DNA of 18,120 bases from Candidatus Tectomicrobia bacterium (GTDB lineage Bacteria; UBA8248), in contig JACPUR010000011.1 of the NCBI GenBank assembly GCA_016192135.1, positions 1-18,120 on the forward strand, written 5' to 3'. Position numbers and translations under genes: made by a program. Under the pieces are notes generated by a model. The model saw only the letters and a list, made by a program, of their open reading frames with translations. It was not told where the DNA came from and made no database searches. Numbering within the stretch: position 1 is the first letter of the stretch; every line of letters starts with the position of its first letter. This document shows positions 1 to 6,425 of the stretch, in pieces.

Positions 1-141
1 GATATGAATCCAGCCGCTCCCCGCCTTGTTCGGGAGGGTGAAGTTGCCGGTGAAGGTGGCCCCGGCCTGGAGCTCGATGGCGTCGCCCGGCTGGGCGGAG
101 TTGAGCGCGGCCTGGAGGTCCCCTCCCGAGGGAACGGGGAT
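1..141 (+). repeat. Left arm of exact 141-bp terminal inverted repeat
   Basis: Positions 1-141 are the exact reverse complement of 17980-18120. The match breaks at the next base, although milder similarity continues. The repeat covers codons 54-100 of the left secreted-protein gene. Confidence 0.97.
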
Positions 142-300
142 CACCTTTCCCGCCGGCGCCGTCAAGGTGGTGTCGAGATAGACCTGGGGCAAGGTCGCCT
201 GAGCGGCGGCCGGATGCGGAGACAAAACGATGGAGCCAAAAAACATCAGGAGCAGAATTGGGCTAACATAGCACATACGGAATCGGCGGTGCGTTGCCAT
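1..300 (-). CDS. Secreted probable beta-helix protein, N-terminal part (runs off left edge)
   Basis: This is the first 100 codons of a gene that continues beyond the left edge. The ATG (complement of 298-300) is preceded by GGAGG at 308-312, 7 nt upstream, which fixes the start. Residues 1-35 form a Sec signal peptide: basic MATHRRFR, then a hydrophobic stretch, then AAAQA as a likely cleavage region. Residues 41-100 contain YLDTTLTAPAGKVIPVP, then GGDLQAALNSAQPGDAIEL and AGATFTGNFTLP. That pattern is typical of the start of right-handed parallel beta-helix (pectate-lyase-like) proteins. The protein aligns without gaps to the one starting at 17821. Codons 54-100 are nucleotide-identical between the two, while the signal peptides differ. 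Export, and possible use as a T2SS substrate, is inferred from the signal peptide and location. The enzymatic activity cannot be told from this fragment. Confidence 0.8.
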   Translation of the reverse strand, partial: MATHRRFRMCYVSPILLLMFFGSIVLSPHPAAAQATLPQVYLDTTLTAPAGKVIPVPSGGDLQAALNSAQPGDAIELQAGATFTGNFTLPNKAGSGWIHI

Positions 301-307
301 TTGAAAA

Positions 308-312
308 CCTCC
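308..312 (-). promoter_or_regulatory. Ribosome binding site of the left secreted-protein gene
   Basis: The minus strand reads GGAGG here, 7 nt before the ATG. This is a near-ideal Shine-Dalgarno sequence and supports the start at 300. Confidence 0.75.
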
Positions 313-397
313 AGCCAATGACTTTGAATTGGATTCAAATCTCCGGACTTCGGTAGTTCTCCTAAGTAAGAGATCAGGGATTCACCTGGAACTCGTA

Positions 398-406
398 CGG
401 AATATA
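398..406 (-). promoter_or_regulatory. TATATTCCG motif, possible -10 region
   Basis: The minus strand reads TATATTCCG about 98 nt upstream of the left secreted-protein start. The same nine bases occur at 17700-17708, about 112 nt upstream of the paralogous right gene. The TATATT part resembles a sigma-70 -10 box, but neither copy has a good -35 at 16-18 nt. It could equally be an activator site. The shared position suggests common regulation. Confidence 0.3.
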
Positions 407-817
407 ACTGCGGCCTGTAATTAAAAAATGAATCTTGAATCAGATTTATGTAATATTTGAGTTAATTCTTGGGGGCTGCGTGGGCATTCGCAGGAACTCG
501 CCGGGAGAGATCGTCCAAATTGCGCCAGACCTTTTGAGGCAAATTTCGTGTGCCTTTCGGCGAAAGCCCGGACGGAGCAGCCCAGAGGTTCAAGCGGCAC
601 AAGAGACAAGGAATGGGGGTCAGGCTTCCATGCTATTGTGCGCGCGGAGCAGGAGATTGAAAGTTTTTCATGCAGCGGCCGGGGGTGCTTGCCTTGATTG
701 GCCGAGACAGCCGGCTTTCGAGTGGAGAAGGGATAGCGCTTTCGGTTTCAATCCACGCGACATTCGGCTTGACGTAAGGGACCTTGGTATCCCAAAATTC
801 CTGGCCAAGGAGTGGGT

Positions 818-833
818 GTAAATTTAAATTTAC
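818..833. repeat. Perfect 16-bp AT-rich palindrome
   Basis: GTAAATTTAAATTTAC is fully self-complementary and is followed by a short T-run. It stands out in a GC-rich locus and lies 280 bp upstream of the first T2SS gene. It could be an operator for a dimeric regulator, or a small hairpin at the end of some transcript entering from the left. The sequence does not decide between these. Confidence 0.45.
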
Positions 834-1112
834 TTTTTCCTATCTGTTTTGCGCCGTCTGAGAACTGGCGCGCTCCTTCCCGTTCGCCTCATTTGTCCTG
901 CCGCCGATTTCGATCGCTTTGCTGAAGCGCCTAAGACCGACGCGACCCATTTATCTCTTATGTTTGACGATTTTTTCCGTTCGCTTCGCGCCGGCGGCAT
1001 ACCGCCTACTTCATCTCGGGCTGTTCCAGCTCGCCAGCCTTCGTGCCTCGATGCCAGGCCTGCAAGGCCGAGCGGAGCGGTGCCGGGCATGCTTCCGAAG
1101 CGGAGGGTAGCC

Positions 1113-3572
1113 ATGGCCAGGGAGAACCCGGCGGCGTTTTTCTTCTGCCGCTTCGCCTTTTGGATGGTGGCGAGCGTTCTTCTGTCGGGTTGCGCGGCAA
1201 TCACGGCGCAGCCGGAAACCTCTCAGGCCGAGGCGCTGCCCTTCATACGTCAGGGGGATGCCGCCTACGAGCGCATGGCATTCGAGGCGGCCTGGGAGGC
1301 GTACCGCAAGGCGGAAACCGCGGGTGCGCGGAGCGGCGTCGTCTTCTACCGGATGGACACGCTCAACGCCATTCTGAGGAAATCCCATCGGGAGACGGCC
1401 GAAGTCCAGTACCGGAAGGAGACGCGGCGGCTTCTGGACGAGGAGTATCGCGGCGGGAAGGGCGGTCCGGCCGTCTATTTCTATCTCGCTCAGCTGATGG
1501 AGGGCGGCGAAGGATCCGCCTCCCATCGCCACCGCCTTTATGCGGAAGCGGTGAGAAAGTTCGAGTCGGGGGGCTTCGAGAGGCTCGAAACGGGAGATAT
1601 GGAGAAGTTGGGCCGGATGTATCAGTTCCTCGGCCTGCCGGAAAAGGCCGAGAAGCTATTCCTGCAAGCCCAGGCGATGGATAGCCGCAATGCGTTCGCC
1701 GCTTACGGTCTGGGTCAGTTTTACCGTCAAGCGGGACGCCACCGGGCGGCGCTGACGGAATTCGAGCGCTTCACCGGAATCGTTCCCGACGACAAGGAAG
1801 GGCGGTTACTTCTGGGGGAGACTGCCTACGCACTGGGCCAGTATGCACGGGCGGAGAAAGCCTTCGAAACCGCCCTCGCCCTGGGCCCGGCCGCGCCCGA
1901 GGCGCGCAACGGGCTGCGGCGCGCGAGGGAGGCGCTGGAGCGCCGCGGCGCCCTTCAGAAGGAGCAAGCCGTCCTGGCGTGGGACACCGGGTTCAAGACT
2001 CGGCTTCTGCCGCTGACCCTGCCCAGCGACGGCCTCCGGCTTTCTGGCGGAGGCCTGGGACCGCCGGCCGTGAGCGGCGAGGGAGATATCGCGTTCGCCG
2101 CGGGCGAGGAAAGGCGCTTCAACCTCTATACGTTGTCGGGCAATGGAGTCGATCTGGCCCGGCGGATTTCGAGCTCTTCCGGGTTCACCTCGTTCGAGCG
2201 CGAAGAAAAGCGTCTGATGGTGACGGTCGACATCGGCCCCCGCCTCGAGGTGGGCGCCTTCGACATACAAAAAGGCACGATGAGGGTCATTCACCGGGGC
2301 GAATGCCAGCACCCGTACCTGTCGGAAAGGCACCGCGCGCTCCTCTGTGGCACTCCCGGAGGCGTGCTCCTGGTGGATCCGGTGGCGGGGCACGCCTCGA
2401 CCGTTTTCCGGGAGCCGCGGGCCCGACATCCGCGGCTGGGCGGGCGCGGGCAAACGATCATCCTCGCCGAACGGGGCGAGGTGATTTGGCTCGACCGGAC
2501 CGGTCAGGAACAGGGCCGTCACCGGATTCCGGGACAAGAGGCGGACGCGAGTTATCCCGATTTTTCTCCGGACGGGTTGTGGATCGTTTCCGGGGAAAGC
2601 GGCCTGCACCTCACCTCCGTCAAGGAGAAGGTTTCCGTCCCGCTGGACCATCCCGCGCTGGAGGGCGCCGGCCGGGCGGCTTTCGACGCCGGGGGCGGGG
2701 CCATCGTGTTCGTGAGGGAGGGAAGACTCTACCGGCTGGAGCTCCCGAAAGAGATGGAGGGCTTTTTCGCGCTCCAACATGCCCGGGTGCTGATCCGGGG
2801 AAACAAGCCGGGCGCCGCGGCCCGCTTGCTCAAGAATCTCCCTTCCGGCGAGCGCGGCCGTTTCGCCTATCAACTCCTGCTGGGCGAAGCGCTGATGGGG
2901 TTGAACGTGCATGAAGAAGCCGAAGCCAGTTTGAACAGGGCCGGCGAACTGGAGCCCAAGGACTGGCGCGCGCCCTTCTTGATCGGAAAGCTCCGCGCAG
3001 CGCGAAAGGACTGGGCGGGGGCGCTTCGGAGCCTGGATCGCGCGGCGCATCTCGCTCCGGACCGGTACGAGGTCTATCTCGCCCGGGCGCAGGCGCACGC
3101 GTCGGCCGGCCGCCGCCAGGCCGCCGCCCAGGACTATCAAGCCGCCCTCCGTCATGCGGAGAAGACGCCGGGCGTCAAAGCGGATGCGGCCGTCCTGGGC
3201 CTGCTCGACGCCTACGTGCGGGAAGGACGGATCGATGAGGCCCTCCTGCTGCTGATCGATCGGGCGGGGAGCCTGAGCCCCCAGACCCTTCATACCGTCC
3301 GCACGGCCGCCCGCTATCAGCCTCTCCAGCGCGATTCCCGCCTCCGGGAAATTCTGGGGCTTCCCCGCGAGGCCGCTTTGCGGGACTCCTCTGAGCCGTC
3401 ATCGCCGGCGGAGCCCGTGGAGTTCATCCCTTACCGGGCGAACGTCTTTATCGACGACAATCCGAGCCCGGTGCCGTCGGAGGTGATCTCGGAAGAGGGC
3501 GGCGAAGTGACGATCCGGGCGTTCGGCATCGTGGAGAAGTATCCCCGCGGGCGGCTGCGCATCGTCCGCTGA
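1113..3572 (+). CDS. Large TPR / beta-propeller lipoprotein at head of T2SS operon
   Basis: The product has 819 residues. I chose the ATG at 1113 because GGAGGG lies just upstream (1102-1107) and because it gives a lipoprotein signal peptide with lipobox L24-S-G-C27. The frame stays open upstream to about 849, but nothing there looks coding. After the lipidated Cys come helical TPR-like repeats (about 45-280, clearest at 195-260). Next is a beta-rich WD40/PD40-like stretch (about 315-545, with YPDFSPDGLWIVSG as a typical TolB-like blade). A second TPR block follows (about 550-745, with pairs such as EAEASLNRAGELEP and GALRSLDRAAHLAPD), then a short unique tail. TPR-propeller-TPR lipoproteins are protein-interaction scaffolds. 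Its position, 20 nt before gspA, suggests an envelope accessory or secretin-assembly role, which is inference. No sorting-signal exception (Asp at +2) is seen: residue +2 is Ala, compatible with the outer membrane. Confidence 0.85.
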   Translation: MARENPAAFFFCRFAFWMVASVLLSGCAAITAQPETSQAEALPFIRQGDAAYERMAFEAAWEAYRKAETAGARSGVVFYRMDTLNAILRKSHRETAEVQYRKETRRLLDEEYRGGKGGPAVYFYLAQLMEGGEGSASHRHRLYAEAVRKFESGGFERLETGDMEKLGRMYQFLGLPEKAEKLFLQAQAMDSRNAFAAYGLGQFYRQAGRHRAALTEFERFTGIVPDDKEGRLLLGETAYALGQYARAEKAFETALALGPAAPEARNGLRRAREALERRGALQKEQAVLAWDTGFKTRLLPLTLPSDGLRLSGGGLGPPAVSGEGDIAFAAGEERRFNLYTLSGNGVDLARRISSSSGFTSFEREEKRLMVTVDIGPRLEVGAFDIQKGTMRVIHRGECQHPYLSERHRALLCGTPGGVLLVDPVAGHASTVFREPRARHPRLGGRGQTIILAERGEVIWLDRTGQEQGRHRIPGQEADASYPDFSPDGLWIVSGESGLHLTSVKEKVSVPLDHPALEGAGRAAFDAGGGAIVFVREGRLYRLELPKEMEGFFALQHARVLIRGNKPGAAARLLKNLPSGERGRFAYQLLLGEALMGLNVHEEAEASLNRAGELEPKDWRAPFLIGKLRAARKDWAGALRSLDRAAHLAPDRYEVYLARAQAHASAGRRQAAAQDYQAALRHAEKTPGVKADAAVLGLLDAYVREGRIDEALLLLIDRAGSLSPQTLHTVRTAARYQPLQRDSRLREILGLPREAALRDSSEPSSPAEPVEFIPYRANVFIDDNPSPVPSEVISEEGGEVTIRAFGIVEKYPRGRLRIVR

Positions 3573-3592
3573 GGCGGCTTGAGGCCATCGAG

Positions 3593-4528
3593 ATGTACAC
3601 GGCGTTCTTCGGACTGAAAGAAAATCCCTTTGGGATTGCCCCCAACCCCAAATACGTCTTCTTGAGCCGGGCGCACCGCGAGGCGATTGCGCACCTGAAA
3701 TACGGCGTCGAGGAACGGAAGGGTTTCATCCTCCTCACGGGCGAGGTGGGCACGGGCAAGACGCTCCTCTGCCGCTGCCTTCTCAACGCATTCGGCGATG
3801 ATGTGAAGACGGCCCTCATCCTGAACCCGATCGACTCGGCCGATGGGCTTCTCCGCCGCATGAACCGGGACTTGGGAATCGACATGCAGCCCGGCGACAA
3901 GCCGCTCGATCGCTTGAACGAATTCCTCCTGGAATGTTACCCGCGCGGGCAGAATTGCGTTCTCATCATCGACGAAGCCCACAACCTTCCGCTCGAGGTG
4001 CTCGAGCAAATCCGTCTCGTGTCGAATCTCGAGACCGAACGCAGCAAGCTCATCCAGATCATCCTGGTGGGGCAGGAAGAGCTGAATGTCATCCTGGGGC
4101 TGCATTCCATGCGGCAGCTTCGGGAGCGGATAGCCGTCGGATATCACCTGCGGGGTTTCGACCTCCAGGACACGCGGGAGTACATCCGACACCGCCTTCG
4201 TACCGCCGCCTTGCACCGCCCGCTCGAATTCACGGCCGGCGCGGTGAAGTCGGTCTACCGGGCGACGGGAGGAAACCCCCGCCAGATCAACATCCTCTGC
4301 GACAGGGCCCTCCTCGCCGCTTATTCGAACGGGAAACCCGTCATCAACCGGGCGGCCGTGGCCGAGGCGTGCCGCGAGATGGCCGCCAGCCGGATGGGTC
4401 GGTGGAGGCCCTGGAGCCTGATGGCGGCGGCGCGGGACCTGCCGCCCAGGCGGATCGCGTGGACGGCCGCGGTATTCGCCGGGCTTGTCACCGGTTTCAT
4501 GGCGGGAAGGATTTGGGGATGGCCGTAG
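3593..4528 (+). CDS. gspA: GspA/ExeA-family AAA ATPase with C-terminal membrane anchor
   Basis: The product has 311 residues. The N-terminus MYTAFFGLKENPF is the hallmark of ExeA/GspA-type ATPases. Walker A is GEVGTGKT (50-57), Walker B is VLIIDE (123-128) followed by AHNL, and RQLRERI (174-180) and GGNPRQIN (226-233) match later conserved AAA motifs. A single hydrophobic segment (about 288-308) anchors the ATPase domain to the inner membrane. In Aeromonas, ExeA works with ExeB to remodel peptidoglycan contacts so that the secretin can assemble. The classical protein is about 550 residues and carries a periplasmic peptidoglycan-binding domain. This one stops about three residues after the membrane segment, so that part is missing. 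It starts 20 nt after the lipoprotein gene with a weak GAGG ribosome site, and lies 43 nt before the gspB-like gene. Confidence 0.88.
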   Translation: MYTAFFGLKENPFGIAPNPKYVFLSRAHREAIAHLKYGVEERKGFILLTGEVGTGKTLLCRCLLNAFGDDVKTALILNPIDSADGLLRRMNRDLGIDMQPGDKPLDRLNEFLLECYPRGQNCVLIIDEAHNLPLEVLEQIRLVSNLETERSKLIQIILVGQEELNVILGLHSMRQLRERIAVGYHLRGFDLQDTREYIRHRLRTAALHRPLEFTAGAVKSVYRATGGNPRQINILCDRALLAAYSNGKPVINRAAVAEACREMAASRMGRWRPWSLMAAARDLPPRRIAWTAAVFAGLVTGFMAGRIWGWP

Positions 4529-4571
4529 CGGAGACTCGGGAAGGACGGGCCTGGAAGGCGGAGGGCCGGCG

Positions 4572-5492
4572 GTGAGCATCATCCTGAAAGCGCTTCAGCG
4601 GGCGGAGCGGGAGCGGCAGTACGCGCACCGCGAAGGCTCCGCTCCCCTCTTCTGGTCTGCGGCCGGGCGGGCGCGGCGTCCGAGGCCGATTGCGGCCCTC
4701 GCCCTCGCTTTCGCATTGGCCGCCGGCGCGGGAGCCTGGTCTCTGGGCGGAAGGGGAAAACAAGCCCCGGAGCGTTCAGACCGCGAGGCGGCCGGGGCCG
4801 GGCCGCAGCGAACGGCGGCCCCGCCCACGGCGAACGCCGCGCCGCGAGCGCCCTTTCCCCCAAAAGACGGCTCAGGCAGGGCCGGCGTCCTTTCCTCCCT
4901 GCCGGCACCGGCGGCCGAGTTGCGGGCGGCGCCGCCCGAGACCTTGATGATTTCCGGAATGACGGCCCGGACCGCCTCCTTCCAGGGGCTTCCGGAAGAA
5001 AAAAAGGCGGCCGCCGCCGCGCTCCCTCCGGCAACCCCGGCCCCGGAGGGCCGTATCCGTGAAGGCCGGCAGCCTGGCGCCGCCCTCCCGGCCCAAGCTC
5101 CGGCGGAGGCGAGGAAGGTCAGCGAGCCAGAGGATCTGGACGAGGCCATCGCGCATTTTCTCGCGGCGCTGCGCGTGCGCCCCCGCCACGCCGCCACCCA
5201 CGCGGCGCTCGGGCGGCTGTACGCGAGGAAGGGTTCCTACATCCTGGCGATCAATGAACTGCGCATGGCGGCGGAACTCGCTCCGGGCGATTCTGAATCC
5301 CTCTACGCCCTGAGCGTCCTCTATGCGCGCCTCGGAAACGCCAAGGCCGCGCGCGATTATCTCGCGCAGACGATCCGCAAGGACCCGGACGCCCGGCAGC
5401 GGGCCCTCGGCGAGCGGGAATTCAGCCGCTTTCTCGCGGATCCTCCATTCCGGGCGCTTTTGGGGGTCACCGCGGAGAATCGCCGCCCATGA
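4572..5492 (+). CDS. gspB: GspB-like inner-membrane protein with periplasmic TPR tail
   Basis: The product has 306 residues. I chose the GTG at 4572 because GGAGG lies 7 nt upstream and because it gives the N-terminus MSIILKALQRAERER, the signature of GspB/ExeB proteins (family form MSxILdALkKAErER). A transmembrane helix follows (about 39-58). Next is a long Ala/Pro-rich periplasmic linker (about 60-185) and then a helical C-terminus with two or three TPR units (about 187-290, including HAALGRLYARKGSYILAINE). Classical GspB ends in a small beta domain that I do not see here, so the TPR part looks like a domain replacement. It presumably pairs with the GspA ATPase encoded just upstream. The stop overlaps the gspC start by 4 nt (ATGA), implying translational coupling. 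The N-terminal assignment is firm. The functional equivalence is inferred. Confidence 0.8.
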   Translation: MSIILKALQRAERERQYAHREGSAPLFWSAAGRARRPRPIAALALAFALAAGAGAWSLGGRGKQAPERSDREAAGAGPQRTAAPPTANAAPRAPFPPKDGSGRAGVLSSLPAPAAELRAAPPETLMISGMTARTASFQGLPEEKKAAAAALPPATPAPEGRIREGRQPGAALPAQAPAEARKVSEPEDLDEAIAHFLAALRVRPRHAATHAALGRLYARKGSYILAINELRMAAELAPGDSESLYALSVLYARLGNAKAARDYLAQTIRKDPDARQRALGEREFSRFLADPPFRALLGVTAENRRP

Positions 5493-6412
5493 GTCTCCGT
5501 CATCTCCTATATGGAGTAACCTTTTTTTTCGGCCTGGCGGGCGCCGTCCTGGCCGTGGACACCTTCTTCACCTATCTGGGCATATGGCAGCCCGCCCCCG
5601 TCGCACTGGCGCCGCCTCCTCCCGCGAATCCGGTCCGGAAGCCGCCAGCCGTCGACTATTCGGTCATCGTCCGCCGGGATTTGTTCGCGCCGGATGCCCC
5701 CCCGGCTCGGCCTCCCGCTCAGGCGCAGGCCGCGCCTCGACGGGAGGTTCCGCCGCCCGCGTCGGCTCCGCCGCCCCCGGCGGCTCCGGAAGAAAACTTC
5801 GCCGCCAAGTTCCGGCTGGTCGGCACCACCGTGTTCCCGAAAGGAGGCGGGTACGCAATCCTGGAGGACGTGGCTTCCAAGCGGCAATCCGTCCACCGGC
5901 AGGGAGACACGGTCCAGGGAGCGGTCGTCGAGAGGGTGAGGCGAGGGGAAGTCCGGCTGGCGATCGGCGGGCGGACCGAAACCCTCACCGTCTTCGAGGA
6001 CAAGGAGGACGGCGGGCCGCAGGGGAAGCCGTCTTCTCCGGGCCCCGGCGCGTCCCGGGAACCCGGCGCCTCCACGGGCCCCCCGTCCCTCTCGGGGCCG
6101 GATAGCGCGGCTGTCAGGCTGCCTCGGGAGCAGGTGGCCCGGGTGGTGGAGCGGGCGAGGAGCTATTTCCGGACGGAGCCCTACGGCCTGCCGGGGGGCG
6201 TCGCGGGTGTGCGGGTGTACCCGCTTCAGGCGGGGGTATTTCAGATCCTGGGATTCCAGCCGGGGGACGTCATCCTCGCCGTCGATGGGAGCGCCGTCAG
6301 GACGGAAGCCGAATTGTTCGCCGCCATGGGCCGGGTGCTGGAAAGGGGCGAGAGCGCCGTCGAGCTTCTCCGCGGCGGGAACAAGCTCAGCCTCTCCTTT
6401 CAGGTCCAATGA
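5489..6412 (+). CDS. gspC: T2SS inner-membrane/secretin linker GspC
   Basis: The product has 307 residues. It has a short cytoplasmic tail, a transmembrane helix (about 8-30), the VDYSVIVRRDLFAP segment typical of GspC, and a Pro-rich linker. A homology-region domain follows (about 103-170, with KFRLVGTTV and GYAILEDVASKRQ). After another Gly/Pro-rich linker comes a C-terminal PDZ domain (about 235-305, with FQILGFQPGDVILAVDG). GspC connects the inner-membrane platform to the N0 domain of the secretin, and its PDZ domain contributes to substrate recognition. It sits directly before gspD, the usual arrangement, with 13 nt between them. The start overlaps the gspB stop as ATGA. Confidence 0.92.
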   Translation: MSLRHLLYGVTFFFGLAGAVLAVDTFFTYLGIWQPAPVALAPPPPANPVRKPPAVDYSVIVRRDLFAPDAPPARPPAQAQAAPRREVPPPASAPPPPAAPEENFAAKFRLVGTTVFPKGGGYAILEDVASKRQSVHRQGDTVQGAVVERVRRGEVRLAIGGRTETLTVFEDKEDGGPQGKPSSPGPGASREPGASTGPPSLSGPDSAAVRLPREQVARVVERARSYFRTEPYGLPGGVAGVRVYPLQAGVFQILGFQPGDVILAVDGSAVRTEAELFAAMGRVLERGESAVELLRGGNKLSLSFQVQ

Positions 6413-6425
6413 CAAAGGGCGCTTT

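Larger units (their letters stand above)
301..1112. other. Long AT-richer spacer between divergent genes
   Basis: About 810 bp separate the leftward secreted-protein gene from the rightward T2SS operon, so promoters for both must lie here. The first 550 bp are visibly richer in A and T than the operon. No open frame has a credible ribosome binding site together with a recognisable product. It contains a shared TATATTCCG motif (398-406, minus), a GGGGGTCAGGCTTCCATG segment (615-632) that recalls degenerate repeat or transposon-associated sequence, a CCTTGG/CCAAGG inverted repeat (782-787 and 805-810) and a perfect AT-rich palindrome (818-833). I could not place a convincing -35/-10 pair for the operon. 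Confidence 0.6.

Noticed and set aside
435-821. A 128-codon open frame on the + strand in the left spacer, starting with TTG
   Set aside because: It has no ribosome site, no recognisable domain, an irregular composition, and lies in a region that looks non-coding.
849-1112. An 88-codon upstream extension of the lipoprotein gene
   Set aside because: It would bury the lipoprotein signal peptide, and the TTG has no Shine-Dalgarno. The ATG at 1113 has GGAGGG and a proper lipobox at the right distance.
1806-3293. A 495-codon open frame on the minus strand opposite the lipoprotein gene
   Set aside because: It is a shadow frame in GC-rich DNA. Its sequence is low-complexity Arg/Gly/Pro-rich, and the + strand has clear domains. 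The same applies to other long opposite-strand frames, for example 8021-9385, 10198-11541 and 15233-16900.
4519-4575. A short ATG frame between gspA and gspB
   Set aside because: It has eighteen codons, no ribosome site, and overlaps the better-supported gspB GTG start.
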